Part shown: positions 1 to 6,988 of the stretch, one piece after another
How positions within the stretch are numbered: position 1 is the stretch's first letter
Layout of the letters: each line of letters starts with the position of its first letter
Source of the DNA: Saprospiraceae bacterium
GTDB lineage: Bacteria; Bacteroidota; Bacteroidia; Chitinophagales; Saprospiraceae
Reading direction: 5' to 3'
Assembly: GCA_016715405.1 (NCBI GenBank)
Contig: JADKAE010000002.1
Span: 62,001-126,000, forward strand
Length of the DNA: 64,000 nucleotides
The notes under the pieces: generated by a model
What the model was told of the DNA's origin: nothing
Database searches by the model: none
What the model saw: the letters and a program-made list of their open reading frames with translations, nothing else
Made by a program: the position numbers and the translations under genes

Positions 1-1457
1 ACACTTGCCACGGGGCGGCCCAGCATGTCGTACAATTCAAATATAGCCTGGCCGGCGCCATCGTATTCGATGGTTAGTTCGTCGCTTGCCGGATTGGGAT
101 ACATCCTGATAGCCTGCAATTCAATAGCTTCCTCATTTGAAGTAATGACCGTTGAAGTCGTACAATCGAGGTAGTGGTCGGGATGGTCGCTGTCATCTAT
201 CACGATATTCTCATCGCTCGGGAAGTGGAAAGTATACGTGAAGTAACACAACATCATCTCGTCAGTGGTGGCCTCGCCCAGGAACACTGCTTGTGGCGGA
301 CTGTTAGGATTATTCGGATTACTTGCCGTGTTATTGTAGGTGGCATAGCCGTGCAATACCGTACCTGCGGGCAGAAACAGCGGCTGGCGGAAGTCGTAAA
401 AGCCTTGCCAGTGAAAATCCCAATGGGGAATATTGATCAAGTTAAGCGTGTCGCCATTGGGCAACACCGCAAACGACCGCATCGACTCGCAGATGAGATG
501 CGCATGCGGGCCTATGCCCAGCACGGTCACCCCTACCGGGATCGTGTATTGGGAGTGAAAGGTTTTTGTCGTATTGGCCGGAATATACAGCGGCCCGTTG
601 GTCAAAGAAGTGATGTGGTTGAGGGCTGCTTCAATGCTCAAATTGCGCATGGGGCCGTTGGATAACAGCAAGTTCAATCGCGTACTATCAACCTGCCCCG
701 TACTACCCTGCGGATAGTGTATCTGCAGGATAATTTTGGCGTTTTTGGGCAATTTGATACCCATATTGTTGGGCGTAAATTTGGCGGAAGCGCCCGGCAC
801 CCACCCACCTAATAATTTCGCGTCTTGTATACCCACACCTCCAAAGCTGCTATAGCCTGGCCCGGGGTCGTTCGCATCCAAAATCAGCGCTTGATTGGTC
901 GTATCCTGAAATACGAGTACGTGGTGTACGATTTCTCTGTTGCCCGGCAACACTTCAAAACCTGTGATAAATTTATCAGTCGTAAAATTGGTGGGGATCA
1001 CAAAACACCGGTACAGGTCGTTAGAAATGGCCGGCACGGTATACGCGGGAATCGCCCCGGTCCATGTAGGCGAAGAAATTTCTGCCGGCGAGTTGATCTG
1101 CGGCGGATCGGGTTCCTCCGAAGCATTGCCGCGCGGAGCGCCGCCGTTTACCCAGGCGTCGATCAGCGCGATCTCATCGTCACTCAGCAATCGCTCGTGC
1201 GCCAGGGAGTTGAAGCTGGGATCGGGCGGCCAGGGCGGCATGTAGCGGCTCGTGGTGGCGCCTTGCAAAGCATAGCGATACCCGTACGCATCGTCATAGC
1301 TATTGAGCGAAAACGGCCCAATGCCATTGGGGTTGTGGCAGGAAGTGCAATGCGAATACACAATGCAGGCAATATCCGCCGACCAGGTAGGCGTTTGCTG
1401 GGCGTTTAGGGCAAACGCTCCTATGCACGCAAGGAAGCCGAGTAACTGTTTTTTCAT
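1..1457 (-). CDS. Cytochrome c / copper type II monooxygenase-like protein with T9SS tail (partial, 3' end off window)
   Basis: The frame starts at an ATG followed by a 20-residue signal peptide (MKKQLLGFLACIGAFALNAQ) and runs off the left edge without a stop, so about 485 residues are visible. Near the N-terminus is a haem-binding CTSCH in a short cytochrome-like segment ending GIGPF. The middle resembles the two-domain copper type II ascorbate-dependent monooxygenase fold (PHM/DBH-like), with HHVLVF, LQIHYPQ and GPHAHLICE as likely copper-ligand segments. The last visible residues, MYPNPASDELTIEY followed by FELYDMLGRPV, are a typical type A sorting domain, so export by the type IX system to the cell surface is inferred. 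The substrate is unknown. The plus-strand frames opposite it are shadows. Domain identity is from motifs only. Confidence 0.8.
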   Translation of the reverse strand, partial: MKKQLLGFLACIGAFALNAQQTPTWSADIACIVYSHCTSCHNPNGIGPFSLNSYDDAYGYRYALQGATTSRYMPPWPPDPSFNSLAHERLLSDDEIALIDAWVNGGAPRGNASEEPDPPQINSPAEISSPTWTGAIPAYTVPAISNDLYRCFVIPTNFTTDKFITGFEVLPGNREIVHHVLVFQDTTNQALILDANDPGPGYSSFGGVGIQDAKLLGGWVPGASAKFTPNNMGIKLPKNAKIILQIHYPQGSTGQVDSTRLNLLLSNGPMRNLSIEAALNHITSLTNGPLYIPANTTKTFHSQYTIPVGVTVLGIGPHAHLICESMRSFAVLPNGDTLNLINIPHWDFHWQGFYDFRQPLFLPAGTVLHGYATYNNTASNPNNPNSPPQAVFLGEATTDEMMLCYFTYTFHFPSDENIVIDDSDHPDHYLDCTTSTVITSNEEAIELQAIRMYPNPASDELTIEYDGAGQAIFELYDMLGRPVAS

Positions 1458-1534
1458 TATGCTGATTTTTGGCTTTGACGGTTAGAAGGGGTTGGGGTTT
1501 AATTGGTTTCTCTGATTTGGGTAAACGTTTTATT

Positions 1535-1626
1535 TAGGGCTTAGCAGTCAGGGCTTAGGGCTTAGCGATTAACCGCTAACCGCTAAGCCCTGACTGCTAA
1601 GCCCTGACTGCTAAGCCCTAACTGCT
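1535..1626. repeat. Inverted array of CTTAGC/GCTAAG units
   Basis: Units of the type GGCTTAGCAGTCAGGGCTTA face their reverse complement CTAAGCCCTGACTGCTAAG in the gap between two minus-strand genes. The arms can pair into a long hairpin. It belongs to the same broad family as the arrays near 17.4, 23.05 and 33.15 kb. Confidence 0.8.
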
Positions 1627-1633
1627 ATTACCC

Positions 1634-2359
1634 CTACCGGCGGTATCTCGTGCCAAAAATCAAACTGCGCTGCCCGCATTGGGTTTTGGCTATGCCGCCC
1701 ACTCCAAACGTCATTTCGAGCGAAATGCCTACGCGAAATGGTTTGGTGGGTTTATAAGCTTCATAAGGCGCGTAATACGTGGGAAATCCGGCTTCTTTTC
1801 CTTTAGCCGAAACCAGATCGGTGAGCCCGTAGGCGGCGCGAAGGCCTATTTTGAGGGTCATCACTTCATTGGCGGCGAGGAAGCCTCCTACGCCAAAAAC
1901 ACCCGAGATGAAGTTGTCTTCGTATTCGCCGTCTATAGGCAGGGGGTCGTTATCGTAGGTCTGGACGAGTTCGCGAACGTGCGAAAACTTGGGGCCCAAT
2001 TCCACATAAGCGCCGCCGTTGGAATAAAACCGATATAATACGTTGATTTCCCGTGTTTTCCACTTGATTTTGTTGATCACATTGCCGGAGGTATCGCCGT
2101 AGTAAGTGATCTTCTGGATATTATCGGCAAACATCCATTCTACGTTGAGGCCGTGGTGATCCCCGATATTGATGCCGGCAACCAGGCCGTAAGACAATGC
2201 CTTCTCCAGGCTGAAATCGTGGGCATCATCATTGGCAATGTTGCTGTTGAGATAGCCGTTTACGTTGATACCTGCGCGGGGGCCGATTTCGAGCCACATT
2301 TGCGCGCCGGCCAATACTGTGTGCAATAACAGTGCTGAGGTAAAAATCAGGCGGTGCAT
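1634..2359 (-). CDS. Outer-membrane beta-barrel protein (PorT/OMP_b-brl_2-like)
   Basis: This 241-residue protein has a signal peptide ending LAGAQ and a body of alternating short amphipathic strands (IGPRAGINVNGYL, GLVAGINIG, VLYRFYSNGGAYVELGPKF, LKIGLRAAYGL, FRVGISLEMTFGVGG). This pattern is typical of eight-stranded outer-membrane barrels of Bacteroidota. A Cys/Arg-containing tail (TKTQCGQ-like, ending RYRR) follows the last strand, where such barrels usually end. That tail may reflect a shifted frame or a stop supplied by the adjacent repeat. No catalytic motif is visible and no specific role is assigned. Confidence 0.65.
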   Translation of the reverse strand: MHRLIFTSALLLHTVLAGAQMWLEIGPRAGINVNGYLNSNIANDDAHDFSLEKALSYGLVAGINIGDHHGLNVEWMFADNIQKITYYGDTSGNVINKIKWKTREINVLYRFYSNGGAYVELGPKFSHVRELVQTYDNDPLPIDGEYEDNFISGVFGVGGFLAANEVMTLKIGLRAAYGLTDLVSAKGKEAGFPTYYAPYEAYKPTKPFRVGISLEMTFGVGGIAKTQCGQRSLIFGTRYRR

Positions 2360-2418
2360 AGTTGTTTAAGTTGGTTGATTGTTAGTTAGGAGTCGCCATT
2401 CCTTCAAAACGCTGCCTG

Positions 2419-2841
2419 TCAGTCGGCGCCGGGTACGCGGGCCGTGGCAAACAATCTTTTGATGCTATATCTCCCGCTGCCGTTTACCATTACCATGATA
2501 AGCCCCCCGGTGATGGCGATGTTTTTCATAAATTCTATCGACTGTTGGCGTTGCAACTCGATAGGATCGTTCCAAAATGAATGTATGATGAAGGTGGCCG
2601 GCACCCAGTACAACAACAACAAGATGGCGCCAAAGCTGGACCGGTAACCCGTAAGGATGAGCGATCCTCCCAAAATAAGCACAAAAATAGCCCCGTACAG
2701 CAACATATCCTGCCGCCAAGTTAACCCATAAGAGGTCATAGTTACTTTGGTGTCGTTAAAAAATTTTATGGAGTCGTAAGCCTCAAAGAGGAAAATGAAT
2801 GACAAAAATATCCTGCCCACCAAATCGAAGAGATGTTTCAT
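2419..2841 (-). CDS. DoxX family membrane protein
   Basis: A 140-residue protein with four predicted membrane segments: LVGRIFLSFIFLFEAYDSI, MLLYGAIFVLILGGSLILTG, GAILLLLYWVPATFIIHSFW and AITGGLIMVMVNGSG. The RIFLSFIFLFEA start, the GxxLILTGY turn, the WVPATFIIHSFW segment and the short linker to MKNIAITGGLIMV are the usual layout of DoxX/SURF4-like proteins. Members sit in the inner membrane and are linked to redox or quinone-related roles, but the function here is not determinable. It is separated from its neighbours by repeat arrays and appears monocistronic. Confidence 0.75.
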   Translation of the reverse strand: MKHLFDLVGRIFLSFIFLFEAYDSIKFFNDTKVTMTSYGLTWRQDMLLYGAIFVLILGGSLILTGYRSSFGAILLLLYWVPATFIIHSFWNDPIELQRQQSIEFMKNIAITGGLIMVMVNGSGRYSIKRLFATARVPGAD

Positions 2842-2881
2842 TGCCGGTTGTCTGATTAGGAAGGTGAAGATACGAAATTTT

Positions 2882-3015
2882 GATTTGCTGATGGGTTGAT
2901 GTGCTGATGTGCTGATAGTTTATAGGTTTATAGGTTTATAAATAATATCAGCACATTAGCACATTAGCACATTAGCACATCAGCACATTAGCACATCAGC
3001 ACATTAGCACATCAA
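2882..3015. repeat. Inverted array of GCTGATGT units (family A)
   Basis: Tandem TGCTGATG-type units on the left face GCACATTAGCACATCAGC-type units on the right across a short AT-rich centre made of TTTATAGG repeats. The right arm overlaps the end of the next minus-strand gene and supplies its last codons and TAA stop. Confidence 0.85.
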
Positions 3016-4566
3016 CAAGTAGCGGGCAACGGCCCTGGCCACATTCTGGCCGTCCATGGCGGCTGAGATGATGCCGCCGGCGTAACCGGCGCCTTCGCCG
3101 CTGGGAAAAAGGCCTGCGATGTCTTCGTGCATGAGGCTGTCTTTGTCGCGCGGAATGCGCACGGGAGAGCTGGTACGGCTTTCCGTGCCAATTACGTTGG
3201 CGTCTTCGGTGTAATAACCTTTCATCATTTTACCAAACTGAACGACTCCTTCTCGTAGTCGCCGGTAAATAGAAGCCGGAAGTAGTTCGTGGAGCGGAGC
3301 GCTTAAAAGCCCGGGGATATAGGAAGTGGGGGGCAGGTTATCGGAGAGTTTGCCTTTTACAAAATCGGTAAGTCGCTGTGCCGGCGCCTGTTGGCCGCCC
3401 TGGCCGTATTGAAACATGGCTTGTTCCACCTGCTTCTGGAACTCGAGGCCGGCAAAAACGCCGTGAGAAGAGAAGGGCGCCAGGTCGTCGAGCTCAACGG
3501 AGACCACGGTGCCCGAATTGGCAAACGGAGAATCGCGTTTCGACATCGACATGCCGTTGACTACGATTTCGCCGGGGGCGGTGGCGGCGGGCACGACCAA
3601 TCCTCCCGGGCACATACAAAACGAAAAGACGCCGTGGCCGTCCACCTGGCAGGCGAGCCGGTAGCTGGAGGCGGGCAGGTCTTTTTCGCGGGGCGACTGC
3701 CGGTATTGGATGCGGTCGATGAGCGATTGGGGGTGTTCTATGCGCACGCCCAGCGCATAGGGTTTGGCTTCGAGGCGAATGCCCCGGCGGTGCAGCAATG
3801 CGTATATGTCGCGCGCCGAATGGCCGGTAGCCAGCACCACGGCTTGCCCCATCCGTTCCAGTTGATCATTGATTACCACGCCGATTACGCGGCCTTTTTG
3901 CAAGATCAGATCGGTTACGTGGGCATCAAAGTGTACTTCGCCGCCATAGTGCAGTATGGTCTGCCGGATGTTGGCCACGAGCTGCGGCAATTTGTTGGAA
4001 CCGATATGCGGGTGGGCGTCGATGAGGATATCGCTTTTTGCGCCGTGTTCTACCAGCAGGCGCATGGCCTTGTATATGTCGCCGCGCTTGTGCGAGCGGG
4101 TATATAACTTGCCGTCGGAATACGTACCTGCGCCACCTTCACCGAAACAATAGTTGGAATGGGGGTTGACTTCGCCGAATTGTTGAATGGCCCGCAGGTC
4201 GCGGCGGCGCGTTTGTACGTCTTTGCCGCGGTCGAGCACCACTGGTTTGAGGCCGAGTTCGATGAGTTCGAGGGCGGCAAAATAGCCCGCGGGCCCTGCG
4301 CCGACAATGATGACTTCGGGCGCCCCGCTGACGTCGCGGAAACTGCCCAACAAAGCGGGTTCGGCATGAAATTCTTCATCTACATAAACTTCGGCCTTGA
4401 TCAGAAAAAAAGGCCGCGAACCCCGGGCGTCAATGGAACGCTTGACAACCCGCACCTCCCGCACGCGCGCCGGCGCAATGCCGCTGCGGCGTATGGCCTC
4501 ACTGCGCACGACGGCCTCGTCGGCTGCCTGGTCGGAGAATAACTTGATCTCTACTGTATGTATCAT
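3004..4566 (-). CDS. NAD(P)/FAD-dependent dehydrogenase (COG2509-like)
   Basis: A roughly 520-residue flavoprotein. The dinucleotide-binding motif VIIVGAGPAGYFAALEL lies near residue 85, after an N-terminal alpha/beta domain (IHTVEIKLF...RSIDARG). It is followed by the conserved GEGGAGTYSDGKLYTR segment, an ATGHSARD motif and the C-terminal GLFPSGEGAGYAGGIISAAMDG, all typical of uncharacterised FAD-dependent dehydrogenases of the COG2509 type. The start at MIHTVEIK is preferred because the upstream extension is encoded by a GGAGAGGGGGCG repeat. The last residues, LLMC and the stop, come from the family A repeat. Substrate is unknown; a cytoplasmic location is likely. Confidence 0.85.
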   Translation of the reverse strand: MIHTVEIKLFSDQAADEAVVRSEAIRRSGIAPARVREVRVVKRSIDARGSRPFFLIKAEVYVDEEFHAEPALLGSFRDVSGAPEVIIVGAGPAGYFAALELIELGLKPVVLDRGKDVQTRRRDLRAIQQFGEVNPHSNYCFGEGGAGTYSDGKLYTRSHKRGDIYKAMRLLVEHGAKSDILIDAHPHIGSNKLPQLVANIRQTILHYGGEVHFDAHVTDLILQKGRVIGVVINDQLERMGQAVVLATGHSARDIYALLHRRGIRLEAKPYALGVRIEHPQSLIDRIQYRQSPREKDLPASSYRLACQVDGHGVFSFCMCPGGLVVPAATAPGEIVVNGMSMSKRDSPFANSGTVVSVELDDLAPFSSHGVFAGLEFQKQVEQAMFQYGQGGQQAPAQRLTDFVKGKLSDNLPPTSYIPGLLSAPLHELLPASIYRRLREGVVQFGKMMKGYYTEDANVIGTESRTSSPVRIPRDKDSLMHEDIAGLFPSGEGAGYAGGIISAAMDGQNVARAVARYLLMC

Positions 4567-4570
4567 AAGA

Positions 4571-4647
4571 CTTGGCGACTTGGAGAGGGGGCGACTTGGA
4601 GAGGGGGCGAACAACAATCTCCCCCTCGCCCCTTCCCCCCCTCGCCT
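4571..4647. repeat. Purine/pyrimidine inverted repeat (family D)
   Basis: Two GACTTGGAGAGGGGGC units face CTCCCCCTCGCCCCTTCC-type sequence, giving a GC-rich hairpin between two minus-strand genes. Similar polypurine units recur near 6.0, 17.5, 33.1, 35.8 and 61.9 kb. Confidence 0.75.
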
Positions 4648-5460
4648 TTACCCGGCTTTCTCGGCATAAACCGTTATACTGAAAATGCCCGTATCGCTCT
4701 CATTAAAGCGGGCGGCGAGTTCGGCGCCGAGGTATTGCTCCAGTATTTCCAGCGGCAAAGTTATGGCTTTTTCTTTTTGTACCTGAATATTGGTAAAACC
4801 CGTTTCAGCAATTAGCCGCAGGTAGTCTTCCTTTTGCATAGCGCCCGATACGCAGCCGGCATACATCTCGGCTTCTTCGCGCAGTCCTTCGGGCAAATCG
4901 CCTTGCAGCACCACGTCGGAAATGCTGAAATGGCCGCCGGGTTTCAGGATGCGGAAGGTTTCCGACAACGCTGCGGTTTTATTGGGCACCAGGTTGAGCA
5001 CGCAGTTGCTCACCACTACGTCGGCGATGTGGCTGGGCAGGGGCATGTCTTCGATATCGCCGAGGTGAAATTCCACGTTATTGTAGCCCAGTTTTTGGGC
5101 GTTCTGGCGGGCTTTTTCGATCATGGCATCGGTCATATCGATGCCGATGACTTTTCCGGAGGGGCCGGTGATGGCGCGGGCTACAAAGCAATCGTTGCCG
5201 GCGCCCGAACCGAGGTCGACTACGGTGTCACCCTCGTTGATTTTGGCAAATTCGGTAGGCAGGCCGCAACCCAGGCCCAGGTCGGCATCGGGCTCATAAC
5301 CGCTGAGATTGTCGTAGCTGTCGGAGAAAATGGTGTAGTCTACTCCGCCGCCACAACATGTGGAGCCACAACACGAGCTTTCGTTTTGCGCTTTGCTCTG
5401 TTGCGCAATCTGGCCATATTTTTCTTTGACCAATTCCTTGAGATCTTGTTCGTTTTTCAT
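4648..5460 (-). CDS. arsM: Arsenite S-adenosylmethionine methyltransferase
   Basis: A roughly 270-residue class I methyltransferase. It has the SAM-binding VVDLGSGAGNDCFVARA near residue 80, then IGIDMTDAMIEKAR and the GDIEDMPLPSHIADVVVSNC segment. Cysteines match the arsenic-binding pattern of ArsM: the CC pair in SSCCGSTCCGG near the N-terminus, the SNCVLNL cysteine and the AGCVSGA cysteine. The start MKNEQDLKEL is chosen over an upstream ATG because an ArsR-type operator lies in that upstream stretch. It is probably controlled by the ArsR gene immediately upstream on the same strand and gives arsenic detoxification by methylation. Confidence 0.9.
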   Translation of the reverse strand: MKNEQDLKELVKEKYGQIAQQSKAQNESSCCGSTCCGGGVDYTIFSDSYDNLSGYEPDADLGLGCGLPTEFAKINEGDTVVDLGSGAGNDCFVARAITGPSGKVIGIDMTDAMIEKARQNAQKLGYNNVEFHLGDIEDMPLPSHIADVVVSNCVLNLVPNKTAALSETFRILKPGGHFSISDVVLQGDLPEGLREEAEMYAGCVSGAMQKEDYLRLIAETGFTNIQVQKEKAITLPLEILEQYLGAELAARFNESDTGIFSITVYAEKAG

Positions 5461-5477
5461 GCTGAGATTTTTTAAGT

Positions 5478-5500
5478 ATAACGTAAACATATGTTGAATT
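5478..5500. promoter_or_regulatory. Putative ArsR operator upstream of arsM
   Basis: ATAACGTAAACATATGTTGA followed by ATT contains the perfect palindrome AACATATGTT. It matches at 21 of 23 positions the element upstream of the arsR gene. Its position just ahead of the arsM start suggests repression by the neighbouring ArsR protein. Confidence 0.6.
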
Positions 5501-5544
5501 AGCAGTCGGCAGTCGGCGGTCGGCGGTGGGGTGTAGCTCTTTTG

Positions 5545-5874
5545 CTAACCGCAGCATTTTCCTTGTCCGACATCCTTAAAAAAGGACTTGAACAAGTTGT
5601 TGACCGCCTGGATGGCGTCGTAATTGAGGCAATAGCAAATTTTTACGCCATCGATTTCGCCGTTGATGATGCCGGCGTTTTTTAGCTCTTGCAAATGTTG
5701 GGAAACGGTGGTGCGACTCAGGAAGGGAAATTCCTGCGCGATATCGCCTACGATGCATTCCTGCCGCCGTGCCAGTAATTGCACGATGGCCAGCCGCGCG
5801 GGGTGTGACAATACCTTGGCGTATTGGGCCATCTGTTGTTGTGCTGCGTCAAACTCCGCTGTTTTGGCGTACAT
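5545..5874 (-). CDS. arsR: ArsR/SmtB-family metalloid-responsive repressor
   Basis: A 109-residue winged-helix protein. The core KVLSHPARLAIVQLLARR is followed by ECIVGDIAQEFPFLSRTTVS and QHLQELKNAGIINGEIDGVK, the standard ArsR helix-turn-helix and wing. A cysteine in ECIVGD sits where ArsR proteins carry metalloid ligands, and the C-terminus adds a CC pair (GQGKCCG). The start at MYAKTAEF is preferred because the longer frame would include the operator. Its gene lies just upstream of arsM on the same strand, and each gene has its own copy of the operator, suggesting autoregulation plus control of arsM. Confidence 0.85.
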   Translation of the reverse strand: MYAKTAEFDAAQQQMAQYAKVLSHPARLAIVQLLARRQECIVGDIAQEFPFLSRTTVSQHLQELKNAGIINGEIDGVKICYCLNYDAIQAVNNLFKSFFKDVGQGKCCG

Positions 5875-5892
5875 TTTTGTGTGTTTTGAAAT

Positions 5893-5915
5893 ATAACGCA
5901 AACATACGTTGAATT
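5893..5915. promoter_or_regulatory. Putative ArsR operator upstream of arsR
   Basis: ATAACGCAAACATACGTTGA followed by ATT lies just upstream of the arsR start. It is nearly identical to the element in front of arsM, differing at two positions. The core AACATACGTT is a near-perfect palindrome. Confidence 0.6.
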
Positions 5916-5945
5916 GTTTTATGATGCAAATTTTTTTTCGCATTC

Positions 5946-6110
5946 TGTGAACTGTGAACAGATCAAGAGCAGTTCACAGTTCACTGTTCACTGTTCACTG
6001 TTCACTGTTTGTCATCCTGCCCCATCGCCCCCTCTCCCCATCGCCCCCTCTCCCCCTCTCCCCCTCTCCCTCCTCCCTCTCTCTCTCCCTCTCCCTCCTC
6101 CAGCGTCAGC
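5946..6110. repeat. Two abutting low-complexity arrays (GTTCACTGTTCA and CTCTCCCC units)
   Basis: GAACTGTGAACAG faces repeated CAGTTCACTGTTCACTG, and the array then runs into CCCCTCTCCCC tandem units. The pyrimidine-rich part is translated as the last 30 or so residues of the neighbouring minus-strand gene. Confidence 0.8.
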
Positions 6111-6850
6111 ATATCCAGCATCATAATTTTCTGCCAGATTTTGTTGGAGAGGCCGCCCGACAGGTTTTCGATATCGTTGACGGCATTGAGCACCACAGAA
6201 TCGTTGAGATATTGGGCCTGAATAGCTGCCAATTTGCTGGTAATAGAGAGTAATTCAGAGCAATAATCGAGGTACCTATTGAGTTCAAAAGCGCTTTCAA
6301 AGCGCTTGGGATCGTACACCTTAGAAGGGGCGGCGCCCAGCATATGCACGGGGTCCTTAGTGAGTTGGTGCATATCGATCACGTGGGCGATACTGCGCAA
6401 GCGGTGCAGCGTGCGCAGTGCGATATACCTTTTGATGCGCGTTTCGAGCGAGCCGAGAAAAAAGATAGCAATGGCCAAAAAGATAATCTCATTGATTGCG
6501 GATTCGAGGCTTTGGATGAGCTCGGTGATACCAGATACCTCGGCGGAGATTTGCATCGACCAGCGCACGGTGAAAATAACCAGTGCCAGCAATGCGCCTA
6601 TGCCTGCAAAAACAACAATACGCACAATCCAGATAGGCTGCCGCATTCGTTCGATGAGTTGTTCTACTTCGGCTCCCACCAGCCTCAATTCGGCGCATAC
6701 CTGGCTTATGCCCGAACCGGGGAAGCGCTCCAGGATGCGAAGCTCCAGCGTATGGAGTGTTTTCAGAATACGGCTCACATTGAGCTCGGTATATTGCGAG
6801 GCAGGCTGTTTGGGTCGCAACAAAAGGGATAACATTTCTTCAGCAAACAT
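6002..6850 (-). CDS. Two-TM protein of unknown function with repeat-encoded tail
   Basis: Not recognised. It is a 282-residue protein with two clear membrane segments, IVRIVVFAGIGALLALVIFT (about residues 75-95) and EIIFLAIAIFFLGSLETRI (about 120-140). They are flanked by a helical N-terminal region and a soluble helical C-terminal region (RTLHRLRSIAHVIDM, YCSELLSITSKLAAIQAQYL). The last 30 residues are Glu/Gly/Arg-only low complexity and are encoded by the CTCTCCCC repeat array. The natural end is therefore probably near LDMLTLEE. A cytoplasmic-membrane location is inferred. A degenerate Slc4/YccS-like or channel-like helper role cannot be told from sequence. Confidence 0.6.
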   Translation of the reverse strand: MFAEEMLSLLLRPKQPASQYTELNVSRILKTLHTLELRILERFPGSGISQVCAELRLVGAEVEQLIERMRQPIWIVRIVVFAGIGALLALVIFTVRWSMQISAEVSGITELIQSLESAINEIIFLAIAIFFLGSLETRIKRYIALRTLHRLRSIAHVIDMHQLTKDPVHMLGAAPSKVYDPKRFESAFELNRYLDYCSELLSITSKLAAIQAQYLNDSVVLNAVNDIENLSGGLSNKIWQKIMMLDMLTLEEGEGEREGGGRGGEGERGRWGEGAMGQDDKQ

Positions 6851-6917
6851 CTTTTCCGGGTTTCAGTTAATCCATTAGGAGGCCTAAATATAACGCAAAG
6901 CGCCTGAAAATTGGCGA

Positions 6918-6953
6918 TTTGAATACCACAATGTCAACAAATCCATACCTTTG
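6918..6953 (+). promoter_or_regulatory. Possible Bacteroidetes-type promoter
   Basis: TACCTTTG fits the -7 consensus TAnnTTTG and lies 35 bases ahead of the DUF5916 start. A TTTG lies 24 bases further upstream, somewhat beyond the usual 19-21 spacing. Confidence 0.4.
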
Positions 6954-6988
6954 AATTCATACGCCTTTTTCATCCAACTGTTGACACC

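Noticed and set aside
174..1409. Plus-strand open frames in the first 1.4 kb
   Set aside because: They lie opposite a clearly coding minus-strand frame with signal peptide, haem motif and T9SS tail, and their own translations have no protein character.
2882..3015. Possible CRISPR array from regularly spaced units
   Set aside because: The units are contiguous or face each other as inverted arms, with no unique spacers and no cas genes.
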